From Betaproteobacteria bacterium (GTDB lineage Bacteria > Pseudomonadota > Gammaproteobacteria > Burkholderiales > Burkholderiaceae_C): a stretch of 35,995 bases of DNA. The DNA is taken from positions 1-35,995 of the forward strand of contig JANXLW010000428.1 in NCBI GenBank assembly GCA_025354965.1. Reading direction: 5' to 3'. The position numbers and the translations under genes are program-made. Below the pieces are notes generated by a model. It was not told where the DNA came from. It saw nothing but the letters and a program-made list of their open reading frames with translations, and ran no database searches. Positions 16,844-24,543 of the stretch are shown here, piece by piece (within the stretch, counting starts at the first letter, position 1; the number at the start of each line of letters is the position of its first letter).

Positions 16844-17767
16844 GTGCTGCAACAACGAACGCTTAAATCTCTGACCCGCGCCGTTGGCGTCGGGCTGCAC
16901 AGTGGGCAGCGGGTGGAACTCACACTGCGGCCGGCGCAGCCCGACAGCGGCATTGTGTTCCGGCGGGTTGACCTGCCCGAGCCGGTCGATATTGTGGTTT
17001 CTGCCACGGCAGTGTCAGATACTCGGATGGCATCGACTTTGTCCAAGGGCAATGCCAAAGTGCACACCGTAGAGCACTTGATGTCGGCTTGTGCCGGACT
17101 CGGCGTCGACAATATGGTCGTCGACATCAACGCCGAAGAGGTGCCCATCCTGGACGGCTCGGCCGCCTCTTTTGTGTTCCTGTTGCAAAGCGCGGGCATC
17201 GAGTTGCAGAATGCACCCCGGCGCTTCATACGCCTGCTGAAGGTGGTGGAAGTGAGGGAAGGGCAGGGTGCATCCGAGAAATGGGCGCGGCTGGAGCCCT
17301 ACCACGGTTACAAGCTCAGTTTTGAGATCGAATTCGATCACCCCGCGGTCGACGCCACTGGTCAGCGCGTCGTGTTCGACATGAGTACCGGCTCGTACTC
17401 GAAAGACATCGCGCGCGCCCGCACCTTCGGCTTTACAAAGGACGTGGAGATGATGCGTGCCAATGGACTGGCATTGGGCGGCGGCCTGGACAACGTCATT
17501 GTGATGGACGATTACAAGGTGTTGAATGCGGATGGACTGCGCTACGACGACGAGTTCGTCAAACACAAAATTCTGGATGCCATGGGTGATCTTTATCTGG
17601 TCGGCAAACCCTTGCTGGCCAGTTACAGCGCTTTTCGATCCGGTCACGCGCTTAATAACAAGCTGTTGCGCGAGTTGTTGTCACGCGTCGACGCCTGGGA
17701 TGTCGTGACCTTTGAAGACGAAGCGCTTTGTCCCAATGGTTTTGCACAGCTGGCCAGGGCTTGGTAA
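16844..17767 (+). CDS. lpxC: UDP-3-O-acyl-N-acetylglucosamine deacetylase LpxC
   Basis: Zinc-dependent deacetylase, the committed step of lipid A synthesis. The 307-residue product begins MLQQRTLKSLTRAVGVGLHS. The catalytic Glu77-His78 (HTVEHLMSA) and the other zinc ligands His241 and Asp245 (KHKILDAMGD) are present, as is the C-terminal His268 (SGHALNN). GTG 16844 is chosen over TTG 16841 because it reproduces the family N-terminus; both start codons are weak and no clear ribosome-binding site is seen. It lies 12 bp after ftsZ, as in many gammaproteobacteria and betaproteobacteria. Confidence 0.96.
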   Translation: MLQQRTLKSLTRAVGVGLHSGQRVELTLRPAQPDSGIVFRRVDLPEPVDIVVSATAVSDTRMASTLSKGNAKVHTVEHLMSACAGLGVDNMVVDINAEEVPILDGSAASFVFLLQSAGIELQNAPRRFIRLLKVVEVREGQGASEKWARLEPYHGYKLSFEIEFDHPAVDATGQRVVFDMSTGSYSKDIARARTFGFTKDVEMMRANGLALGGGLDNVIVMDDYKVLNADGLRYDDEFVKHKILDAMGDLYLVGKPLLASYSAFRSGHALNNKLLRELLSRVDAWDVVTFEDEALCPNGFAQLARAW

Positions 17768-17796
17768 AGTCTGCCAACTGAACTTTTAGGCCCGCC

Positions 17797-17973
17797 ATGC
17801 TGTTATTTCGTTGGCTTGTACTTTTGCTGTTGCTGGGTTCTGTTGTGTCATTCGCTTTTTATGCCAGCACCGGTCAACCCCGTTTTAGACGCTATGGGCT
17901 GCTCACGCTCAAATGGGTTTTGATTGCTGGCTTCGGCTTCTTTGCCGTGCTGATTCTGGAACGCATTGCCTGA
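17797..17973 (+). CDS. Small two-helix membrane protein, unknown function
   Basis: A 58-residue ORF, MLLFRWLVLLLLLGSVVSF onward. Two hydrophobic segments (about residues 2-22 and 38-54) are separated by a short polar, Arg-rich loop (TGQPRFRRYGLLT). It lies 29 bp downstream of lpxC on the same strand and is the last gene of the dcw-lpxC run. The next gene, rquA, is convergent 32 bp away. The hydrophobic pattern and position argue for a real gene. A small hypothetical membrane protein after lpxC is common in Burkholderiales (from memory). No function can be assigned. Confidence 0.65.
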   Translation: MLLFRWLVLLLLLGSVVSFAFYASTGQPRFRRYGLLTLKWVLIAGFGFFAVLILERIA

Positions 17974-18005
17974 CGCTCAGCCATGCAAAGTAGTCCTTTG
18001 AGTGG

Positions 18006-18725
18006 TCAGCGCGTGATCACGACCTTTTGGTACAGACCGCCAAAGTAGGTTGTCTTTTCAACCTTGGAGATTTGAATTTCGCCGGGCAGCCAGTCGACGA
18101 TCTCACCGCGCCACAAGTCCATGGCAAACGGCTCCAGGGTGGTCAGGATAGGCACCATTACATAGCGGAATGGATTGCTGGCCACAGGCCGGTGGTAATC
18201 CACAAAAACCAGCTTGCCACCAGCTTTGGTAACGCGCAATGCCTCGGCAATGGTTTTGCGTCGCACTTCGACCGGTTGCTCATGCAACAGAAAAAATACC
18301 ACCACTGCGTCACGACTGGCATCTTTGAACTGCAGGTCATTTGAATCCTGCCGCAGCACCGTCACCTGACTGGTGTTTTTTAGCTTGGCATGCAAATTCT
18401 TGATTTGAACCGGCGCCACATCTATCACATCCAGACTACCTTGTGGTCCCAGGCGTTTGACCAGATGCTCGGTAAAGTTGCCGTAGACACAGGCCACCTG
18501 CAATACCTTGCCGTCAATGACATCGCCCATCTCCTGCAGGGCAGCATCGCGCAGCCGGGCAAAGTTACCCCACAAAATCAAATTCACCAGCCACTGGCGT
18601 TCAAACACGCGAACGGCATTGGGGTGGACGTAGGCCCACCAATAGGTTTTTTGCAAATATTCGGGAATGGGAACCGACGAAAATGGCTCGGTAGTGGCGA
18701 GGGTCGCCGAATCTTTGGGACTCAA
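18006..18725 (-). CDS. rquA: Rhodoquinone biosynthesis methyltransferase-like protein RquA
   Basis: RquA converts ubiquinone to rhodoquinone, replacing a methoxy group with an amino group, and is the marker of bacterial rhodoquinone synthesis. The 239-residue product has the distinctive N-terminal block TYWWAYVHPNAVRVFERQWL (residues 27-46) followed by VNLILWGNFARLRDAAL. The SAM-binding motif I is the divergent QVACVYGNFTEHL (residues 76-88) rather than the usual glycine-rich loop, as described for RquA against UbiE/UbiG. The start is TTG at 18725 with AAAGG 7 bases upstream; there is no better start before the conserved block. It follows frdD after 80 bp on the same strand, so it likely supplies low-potential quinol to fumarate reductase. 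The call is by recalled family motifs, without a search. Confidence 0.88.
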   Translation of the reverse strand: MSPKDSATLATTEPFSSVPIPEYLQKTYWWAYVHPNAVRVFERQWLVNLILWGNFARLRDAALQEMGDVIDGKVLQVACVYGNFTEHLVKRLGPQGSLDVIDVAPVQIKNLHAKLKNTSQVTVLRQDSNDLQFKDASRDAVVVFFLLHEQPVEVRRKTIAEALRVTKAGGKLVFVDYHRPVASNPFRYVMVPILTTLEPFAMDLWRGEIVDWLPGEIQISKVEKTTYFGGLYQKVVITR

Positions 18726-18753
18726 GACTAAACCTTTAAAACCCCCGGGGTGA

Positions 18754-18778
18754 CGCCCACCCTGCTACAGGATGGGTG
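18754..18778 (-). other. Imperfect hairpin between frdD and rquA
   Basis: Arms at 18754-18764 and 18768-18778 form an 11-bp stem with one mismatch, one G-T pair and a 3-base loop. In the transcript it precedes the rquA start by about 29 bases. No U-run follows, so it is not a clear intrinsic terminator. It could be an RNA-processing or stability element that sets rquA dosage relative to frdABCD. The rest of the 80-bp gap holds the rquA ribosome-binding site. Confidence 0.4.
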
Positions 18779-18805
18779 CGATGATACAACGCTCGCCGGT
18801 CCGGG

Positions 18806-19147
18806 TCAGATGCGCAGCAAATACAGCACCGACAGCACCGTGCCCAGCGCTGCCGTTGCATAGACAACAACGGCAACCACCGAGTCCTGGCGCAGGCCGA
18901 AGTCGTAAAGTGTGACGCGCAGGCGGTGTGCCGCATGCCACAAAAATAGTGCAATCACCGCCAGCAAGAACAGCTTGCCAAACCAGCCTGCGGCAAATGC
19001 ATGGAAATTTGCATAGGTAAACAAATCGGGCGTGTGTCCCAAAGAGACCAGCAAATACAGCAGCACCAGCACCGGTGCCAGAAACGCCGCCAGCGTACCG
19101 CCAGCGGCAAACAAGCTCCAGAAAATTGGTTTATTCGACTTGGCCAT
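18806..19147 (-). CDS. frdD: Fumarate reductase membrane subunit FrdD
   Basis: Hydrophobic anchor subunit of quinol:fumarate reductase. The 113-residue product has three membrane helices. Its start, NKPIFWSLFAAGGTLAAFLA, matches the E. coli FrdD pattern (PVFWGLFGAGG). ATG 19147 gives this N-terminus; the open frame extends further upstream but runs into frdC. It lies 2 bp after frdC. With FrdC it forms the heme-less quinol site typical of E. coli-type (type D) enzymes. No b-heme ligand pattern typical of SdhC/SdhD is evident. Confidence 0.93.
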   Translation of the reverse strand: MAKSNKPIFWSLFAAGGTLAAFLAPVLVLLYLLVSLGHTPDLFTYANFHAFAAGWFGKLFLLAVIALFLWHAAHRLRVTLYDFGLRQDSVVAVVVYATAALGTVLSVLYLLRI

Positions 19148-19149
19148 GG

Positions 19150-19542
19150 TTACAGCACTCCCGCGAAAAACAAGACCACCAGCGAGGCAACGGCCCACAC
19201 CGCGTAGTGAGCGCCAACAATGTATTTGCCGGCCAGGAACTCCTCGCCGATTTGCACCGGCATCGCCTTGGGCGTCACGTTGAACCAACTTGTAGCGTTA
19301 TGCACTGCAAAGGCGAAGACGATGGTCAAGCCCAGGAAACCCCAGGGACCTTTGAGGGCCGCCAAAAAGGACTCAAATGCTTCTGGTCCTTTGGACAATC
19401 TCTCCAAAGTACACAGCATCAGCAGCGCGAAGGCGCCGATAAAGATACAGGTCACTTCGCGCGACATGTAGCGCATGTAACGTGGGTGCTTGAGGAACCA
19501 ACCGGTTTTCGAGACCTCGCGGACATAAGGTTTGCGGCTCAT
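19150..19542 (-). CDS. frdC: Fumarate reductase membrane subunit FrdC
   Basis: The 130-residue product has the FrdC N-terminus RKPYVREVSKTGWFLKHPRY, then YMSRE with Glu29, which aligns with the quinone-site Glu of E. coli FrdC. Three membrane helices follow, with the HNATSWFNVTPKAMPV loop matching E. coli FrdC (HTKTWFELAPKA). It overlaps frdB by 4 bp and precedes frdD by 2 bp, so the order frdABCD is intact. Presence of FrdC/FrdD-type anchors separates this enzyme from succinate dehydrogenase. Confidence 0.94.
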   Translation of the reverse strand: MSRKPYVREVSKTGWFLKHPRYMRYMSREVTCIFIGAFALLMLCTLERLSKGPEAFESFLAALKGPWGFLGLTIVFAFAVHNATSWFNVTPKAMPVQIGEEFLAGKYIVGAHYAVWAVASLVVLFFAGVL

Positions 19543-20291
19543 TTTGCGCCTCCTGGTAACAGATGTTCCTTGAACCAGTCCAGAGTGCTGGCGACCTTGA
19601 CCTGTTGCAGCGCACCGGCCGGATCAACCGCTTTCGGGCACACCTCGGAGCAGGCGCCGACAAACGAGCATTCCCAAACTCCTTCGTTGGTAGCGATGAC
19701 TTCCTGGCGCTCGTCGCGCCCGCCGTCGCGCGAATCCTGGTTGTAGCGGTGCGCCAGCGTGATGGCAGCCGGTCCGATGAATTTGGGCTGCAACGCGTAC
19801 TCGGGGCAGGCGGCGTAGCACAACATGCAGTTGATGCACATGGAAAACTGCCGGTACTTCATCAGTTGCGCCGGCGTTTGCTTGTACTCGCCCTCGGCAA
19901 CGGATTTCTTTTCCTTCGGGATCAGATAAGGTTTGACACGCTTGAGCTTGTCGATGAAGTCATCGGCCACGGTAACCAGATCGCGTTCGATCGGGAAATT
20001 GGCCAATGGCTCGACCCGAATCACGCCGGTGTAGGAGCGCAAAAAAGCATGACACGACAGCTTTGGCTCGCCGTTGACCATCATGCCGCAGCTGCCGCAC
20101 ACTGCCATGTGGCAGGACCAGCGAAAGTTCAGCGTGGGGTCGATGCTTTCCTTGACGGCTGTGAGGGCGTCCAGCACCACCCACTCTTCATTGCACATTA
20201 CCTCGTATTTTTGAAAGTGCGGTTCGCTGTCCTTTTCCGGGTCGTAGCGCAATACTTCCAATTGGACCAGGCGCTTTTTAAGTTGTGTCAT
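19539..20291 (-). CDS. frdB: Fumarate reductase iron-sulfur subunit FrdB
   Basis: Electron-transfer subunit carrying the three Fe-S clusters. The 250-residue product has the [2Fe-2S] ligands in WSCHMAVCGSCGMMVNGEPK plus a later Cys (KLSCHAF), the [4Fe-4S] motif CINCMLCYAACP, and the [3Fe-4S] motif CSFVGACSEVCPK, all in normal order. Blocks such as ALANFPIERDLV and FIGPAAITLAHRYNQDSRD match E. coli FrdB closely. It overlaps frdA by 4 bp and frdC by 4 bp, so the four subunits are translationally coupled. Confidence 0.96.
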   Translation of the reverse strand: MTQLKKRLVQLEVLRYDPEKDSEPHFQKYEVMCNEEWVVLDALTAVKESIDPTLNFRWSCHMAVCGSCGMMVNGEPKLSCHAFLRSYTGVIRVEPLANFPIERDLVTVADDFIDKLKRVKPYLIPKEKKSVAEGEYKQTPAQLMKYRQFSMCINCMLCYAACPEYALQPKFIGPAAITLAHRYNQDSRDGGRDERQEVIATNEGVWECSFVGACSEVCPKAVDPAGALQQVKVASTLDWFKEHLLPGGAK

Positions 20292-22045
20292 TTGTGGTCT
20301 CCCGAGTAGTCACGCACACCGGGCGGCGACTTGGTAATCACGACGTCCAGGTAGTCCAGACGCGGGGCGCTCTGGCCCTGGTAATAAGCCATGCTGTGAC
20401 GCAGGAAGGTCTTGTCGTCGCGCTCCACATAGTCCAGCCGCTGGTGCGCACCGCGCGATTCCTTGCGTGCCAGGGCGCTGACGGTGAGTGCCTCGGCGCA
20501 ATCGAGCATGGAGCCCAGTTCCAGCACCTGAAACAAGTCGGTGTTGAAAACATTGCTCTTGTCGTGCAGGACCACTTTGTTGTAACGCCGACGCAATTCG
20601 GCGATCTTGGCAACCGCCTCCTTGAGGCCATTTTCTTCCCGATAGAGACCCGCATTTTTCTCCATTGTGTCCATCATTTCCTTGCGCAGGCCGGACATGG
20701 ATTCGGTGCCATCGGTGCGCGAGAACAACTCACGCACGCGCGCCTGGGATTCATTGGCTTTGGCCTCGAGCGCGGCAGTATTCGGTGCCGGTAGACCCTT
20801 CATGTGCTCGATTGCCGACATGGCAGCGCTCTTGCCGAAGACCAGCAATTCCACCAACGAGTTGGAACCCAGCCGGTTCGCACCGTTCAGGCTGACGCAG
20901 GCGCATTCACCGGCGGCAAACAAGCCGGACAGCGGGGTCGCCGCCTTGGTATTGGTGGAGATGCCGCCCATCATGTAGTGCACCACGGGCCGAATAGGAA
21001 TCGGGTCTTTGGCGATGTCCACACCCAGATAGGCAATGCCCAGTTCGCGTACCAAGGGCAGGCGCTCGTCGATGTATTTTTCACCCAGGTGTCGCATGTC
21101 CAGCATCACGCACTCGCCCCAGGGGGTGGTAACGGTATTGCCCTTTTGCAATTCATGCCAATAAGCCTGGCTGACGCGGTCACGCGGGCCTAGCTCCATG
21201 GTCTTGAGCTGCGGCTTGCCCAACGGAGTTTCCGGGCCCATGCCGTAGTCCTGCAGGTAGCGGCGGCCATTTTTGTTGAGCAACACACCGCCTTCACCAC
21301 GGCATGCTTCGGTCAGCAAGCTGCCGGTATTGGGCAAGCCGGTTGGGTGGTACTGGACAAACTCCATGTCCTTCAGCGGCACACCGGCACGGTAAGCCAA
21401 GGCCATGCCATCGCCGGTCTTGATGGCGCCATTGGTACTGAAGGGGAACATGCGCCCGGCACCGCCGCCGGCAATGATGACCGACTTGGCGTGAAACTGC
21501 TTGATCATGCCACTGCGCATTTCCATGGCAGTGACGCCCTGGCAGCGACCGTCTTCCACCAGCAAATCAAGCGCGTAATACTCGTCAAAGCGCGTAATCG
21601 TGGGGAACTGCAGGGTGGTTTGAAACAACGTGTGCAGAATGTGAAAGCCCGACTTGTCCGCTGCAAACCAGGTGCGCTGCTTCTTCATGCCGCCAAAGGG
21701 GCGCACGGCGACCGAGCCATCGGCTTCACGGTTCCACGGGCAACCCCAGTGTTCCAACTGGGTTAGTTCCTTGGGCGCCTCCTTGACGAAGTATTCGACG
21801 CAGTCCTGATCCGACAACCAGTCGCCACCGCCCACCGTGTCGTCAAAGTGCAGGTCAAAGCTGTCGTCAGCCTTGATGACGCCGGCTGCGCCGCCTTCGG
21901 CAGCGCAGGTGTGACTGCGCATCGGGTAGACCTTGGAGATCAGCGCAATTCGAAGCGTTGGGTCGGTCTCGGCCAGCGCAATGGCGGCGCGTAAACCGGC
22001 ACCCCCCGCGCCAATGATGGCGACATCGGTATTGACTATTTCCAT
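20288..22045 (-). CDS. frdA: Fumarate reductase flavoprotein subunit FrdA
   Basis: Catalytic subunit reducing fumarate to succinate at covalently bound FAD. The 585-residue product begins with the FAD dinucleotide fold AIIGAGGAGLRAAIALAE. His45 (MRSHTCAAEGG) corresponds to the flavinylated His44 of E. coli. Active-site residues are visible: His233 (QYHPTG), the proton-donor Arg288 (ELGPRDRVSQA), His356 (HYMMGG) and the Arg in NGANRLGSNS. ATG 22045 has AAAGGAAG close upstream. Only 58 bp separate it from the CbcL-like gene on the same strand, with no clear promoter or terminator between them, so co-transcription is likely. Confidence 0.97.
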   Translation of the reverse strand: MEIVNTDVAIIGAGGAGLRAAIALAETDPTLRIALISKVYPMRSHTCAAEGGAAGVIKADDSFDLHFDDTVGGGDWLSDQDCVEYFVKEAPKELTQLEHWGCPWNREADGSVAVRPFGGMKKQRTWFAADKSGFHILHTLFQTTLQFPTITRFDEYYALDLLVEDGRCQGVTAMEMRSGMIKQFHAKSVIIAGGGAGRMFPFSTNGAIKTGDGMALAYRAGVPLKDMEFVQYHPTGLPNTGSLLTEACRGEGGVLLNKNGRRYLQDYGMGPETPLGKPQLKTMELGPRDRVSQAYWHELQKGNTVTTPWGECVMLDMRHLGEKYIDERLPLVRELGIAYLGVDIAKDPIPIRPVVHYMMGGISTNTKAATPLSGLFAAGECACVSLNGANRLGSNSLVELLVFGKSAAMSAIEHMKGLPAPNTAALEAKANESQARVRELFSRTDGTESMSGLRKEMMDTMEKNAGLYREENGLKEAVAKIAELRRRYNKVVLHDKSNVFNTDLFQVLELGSMLDCAEALTVSALARKESRGAHQRLDYVERDDKTFLRHSMAYYQGQSAPRLDYLDVVITKSPPGVRDYSGDHK

Positions 22046-22103
22046 TTCTTCCTTTCCATCACCGCAGTGATTCCAAACAACAAGTCACCATGGCACCTCA
22101 ACT

Positions 22104-24110
22104 TCAGTGGGTCGTAAAGAAGCCGATCCCAACCAAAGTCAGCAAGGTCAGCCCGATCAGGATCAGGGTAAAGCCCAGAACCTTGGAGGCGGCCAATTGT
22201 CCGGCTGAAGGTGCGTCCACCAGGTATTTTTCAAGTTCACCGCTATCGACCAGGCGCTGGTACTCGACGCCATGATCATGTTTGAACTCTTCCAGCGAGA
22301 AGGTGCCGGTGAACATCACCACTTCCAGCGGGAACTTGTCCGGACGGAAGTGATTGTTGAAGAAGTGCACGGTGAACAGGAACACCACCGCCAAGAATGC
22401 TTCCTCGCCGTGGAAGATGGCCGCCACGTTGAAAATCCAGCCCGGCAGGAAGGCGCCGAAGAAGCTTGGCAACCACATTATCAGACCACTGACGCCAATG
22501 ATGGTGACGCCCCAGAACGGTGCCCAGTAGTCAAACTTCTCCCAGTAGGTCCAGCGGTCAAATACCGGGCGTGGACCCTGGCCAAAGAACCACTTGAACA
22601 TGGCCAGCATGTCTTTACCGTCCTGCAGATTTGGAATCATCGAGTTGGGGCCGAAGAATTTGAAATTCTTCCAGTCGCGCGCAATGCGCCACACCAGATA
22701 GAGCAGGTGCCAGAAAAACACGCCGGCAAAGATGACTGCAGCCACCCGATGGATGATGCCCGCGGTGTGGGGCCCACCCAAAGCCTTCATAAGCGCAGGC
22801 GCCCACGACACTTCCGAGTAGAACAAGGGCATGCCGGTGAGGGTCAACACCATCAGGCTCAGCGCAAAAGTCAGGTGGGCAATACGCCAGATCCGGCTAA
22901 AGCGCTGCACATGTTTGCCGCGCAGGTGCGCCGGGACCGAATCGGTTTTGATGTGCGGCTGGCCAGCGCGCGCTTTGCGCTCCTGGCGCTCACGGTAAAA
23001 CCAGAGTGCCGTATGCAACCAGAAGAAGCCAAAGGTGCCCACCAGCAGTTGCACCATGATCTGCCAGGCAACCCAGATCTGCGGGTACTTGTTGAAATCA
23101 TGCGCATTGCCATGCGGCTGGAAGCTGGCAAAGCCGGCCGGTACCTCGGGCAAGCCCTTCTTGGCGTTGTGACAGGCGCGGCAGGTCTGCATCCGGTTGT
23201 TCGGATGCACCATCGATTTCGGGTCGCTGACCTTCAGGATCTGGTGACTGCCATGGCAGTTGTAGCACTTGGCGGTATAGGCGTATCCCAGCGTGCTGAT
23301 CTGGCCGTGAAACGTGTCCTTGTAGGTGTCAAGTTTTTCAACGTGGCAATTGCCGCAGTTCGATGAAACGGTCAGTTTGAAGGCGTCCCCCGAGGTATTG
23401 CTGATCGAGTGCGCAGTATGGCAATCGGAGCAGACAGCACCTTGCGCCAACATCTTTTTGCTGTTTTCCTGGCCGTGCACCGAGCCCAGGTAAGCTTCCA
23501 GCTGGTCGCTGTGACAGGATGCTCCGCAAACCGTCGGGATGCTCAGGCGCCACTGGGTATATTGCGGCGTATTTTTTTGTGGAACGCTAAAACTGTGCGT
23601 ATCGTGGCAGTTGTCGCAAGCCGCATTGGGTTTGGTTTTGTCATCCGAACTGGGGCGCGCATGAAATGATTTTCTGTAGGCCTCAATGTTCTTGGCCACC
23701 ACACCCAGGCGCGGCCGCTCACTGGTCCTGCCACGTTCTACGGTCTGCTTCCACAGCTCTTCGTGACAGCCCGCACAATTGACCTTTTTCAATTCAACTG
23801 CAGGGTTCTTGGCATGCGCATTGCCTTTTTCAGCGTTGTCGACGATGTCGGTGTGGCAGGCCACACACTGCATATTGCCATGCACGCTCTGGGCAAACTT
23901 GTCGGCCGCCATGCTGCGCAGCGCGCGTGGTTTGCCTTCCGCGCCGGGTACTTCAAGCTTGCCTTTTCTCCCATCGTGGCAGGTCAGACAGCTTGTGTTT
24001 TCCAGATTCGGGGGTGGTGTCGGGGTTGGAGCGGCGCCTGCTGGAAGGGCCAGAAACACACTCCCAAGGCAAACAAACAAGGCCCACAAGGCCGAACGCA
24101 CAAGTTGCAT
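22104..24110 (-). CDS. Nine-heme cytochrome c / cytochrome b fusion, CbcL-like inner-membrane quinone oxidoreductase
   Basis: The 668-residue product joins a periplasmic multiheme c domain to a membrane cytochrome b domain. A signal peptide (residues 1-27) is followed by eight CXXCH sites and one CX3CH site (CGASCH, residues 195-200), the last near residue 310. About six membrane segments follow from residue 345. Candidate b-heme His residues include RIAHLTF, IIHRVAA, FFWHLLYL, IFHGEEAF and FTVHFFNNHF. The b domain resembles the hydrogenase/formate dehydrogenase cytochrome b family. The architecture matches Geobacter CbcL, which oxidises menaquinol for low-potential extracellular respiration. 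Start ATG 24110 has GGAGG 8 bases upstream; an in-frame start 14 codons earlier lacks one. It precedes frdA. Direction of electron flow is not shown by sequence. Confidence 0.85.
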   Translation of the reverse strand: MQLVRSALWALFVCLGSVFLALPAGAAPTPTPPPNLENTSCLTCHDGRKGKLEVPGAEGKPRALRSMAADKFAQSVHGNMQCVACHTDIVDNAEKGNAHAKNPAVELKKVNCAGCHEELWKQTVERGRTSERPRLGVVAKNIEAYRKSFHARPSSDDKTKPNAACDNCHDTHSFSVPQKNTPQYTQWRLSIPTVCGASCHSDQLEAYLGSVHGQENSKKMLAQGAVCSDCHTAHSISNTSGDAFKLTVSSNCGNCHVEKLDTYKDTFHGQISTLGYAYTAKCYNCHGSHQILKVSDPKSMVHPNNRMQTCRACHNAKKGLPEVPAGFASFQPHGNAHDFNKYPQIWVAWQIMVQLLVGTFGFFWLHTALWFYRERQERKARAGQPHIKTDSVPAHLRGKHVQRFSRIWRIAHLTFALSLMVLTLTGMPLFYSEVSWAPALMKALGGPHTAGIIHRVAAVIFAGVFFWHLLYLVWRIARDWKNFKFFGPNSMIPNLQDGKDMLAMFKWFFGQGPRPVFDRWTYWEKFDYWAPFWGVTIIGVSGLIMWLPSFFGAFLPGWIFNVAAIFHGEEAFLAVVFLFTVHFFNNHFRPDKFPLEVVMFTGTFSLEEFKHDHGVEYQRLVDSGELEKYLVDAPSAGQLAASKVLGFTLILIGLTLLTLVGIGFFTTH

Positions 24111-24184
24111 GAAAAAAACCTCCGAGATAAGTGCGACGAGTTTAAACCGCAACTTTACTCAAATTGACACAGACTGACAGAGAT

Positions 24185-24198
24185 ATGACTTGGATCAA
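24185..24198 (-). promoter_or_regulatory. FNR/Dnr-like site upstream of the CbcL-like gene
   Basis: Read on the - strand this is TTGATCCAAGTCAT: one perfect TTGAT half-site, 4-base spacer, and a degenerate second half. Its centre lies about 82 bases before the start codon at 24110, inside the 149-bp gap (24111-24259). An FNR/ANR/Dnr-family anaerobic regulator is the natural candidate; this is inference from the motif only. Confidence 0.4.
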
Positions 24199-24259
24199 AA
24201 GACATCGTCCCCTGAACAATTTGACACACTTCATTGACGCCAGGCAGGCGCCAACGAGC

Positions 24260-24508
24260 TCACAAACCGAAGAGGGGAGTCAGAATTCCCTTGGCCACGT
24301 GAAAAGCCGTATACAGGACGATCACCGCAGGTACGCCAGCGAACGTGGCTTTGATCATGAACCAGAAAATGGTACTGAACTTCATATCCAGATCCGTCAC
24401 CGAGACCGACAAAGATTTTTCAGAGTCGATTGGCAGGGCACCACAATGGGGGCAACTTGCGGCCGTGTCACTGACCCTGGCCTTGCATTCATAGCAGTCG
24501 ATTAGCAC
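24260..24508 (-). CDS. Small zinc-ribbon membrane protein, unknown function
   Basis: The 82-residue product has an N-terminal four-cysteine zinc ribbon (CYEC at residues 4-7 and CPHC about 14 residues later). A short polar linker follows, then one or two hydrophobic segments (about residues 46-78, IFWFMIKATFAGVPAVIVL). GTG 24508 is chosen because AAAGGA lies 6 bases upstream and it starts just before the ribbon; the frame also allows TTG at 24523. It lies 35 bp after the first tetraheme cytochrome and 149 bp before the CbcL-like gene, all on the same strand. The ribbon faces the cytoplasm if the N-terminus is inside. No function can be assigned; its place suggests a role in assembly or control of the respiratory complexes. 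Confidence 0.75.
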   Translation of the reverse strand: MLIDCYECKARVSDTAASCPHCGALPIDSEKSLSVSVTDLDMKFSTIFWFMIKATFAGVPAVIVLYTAFHVAKGILTPLFGL

Positions 24509-24543
24509 AGTAGTTCCTTTCAAAGAGACCCGCTCAGGGCGGC

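Noticed and set aside
15476..16900. 474-codon open frame on the - strand opposite ftsZ
   Set aside because: It is fully antisense to ftsZ, is rich in His, Gly and Arg, and lacks any family motif.
18806..22045. Succinate dehydrogenase (sdhABCD) instead of fumarate reductase
   Set aside because: FrdC/FrdD-type heme-less anchors, the frdABCD order and the closeness of all four subunits to E. coli Frd favour fumarate reductase.
22272..23366. 364-codon open frame on the + strand inside the CbcL-like gene
   Set aside because: It is antisense to nine ordered heme motifs and membrane segments, with no domain of its own.
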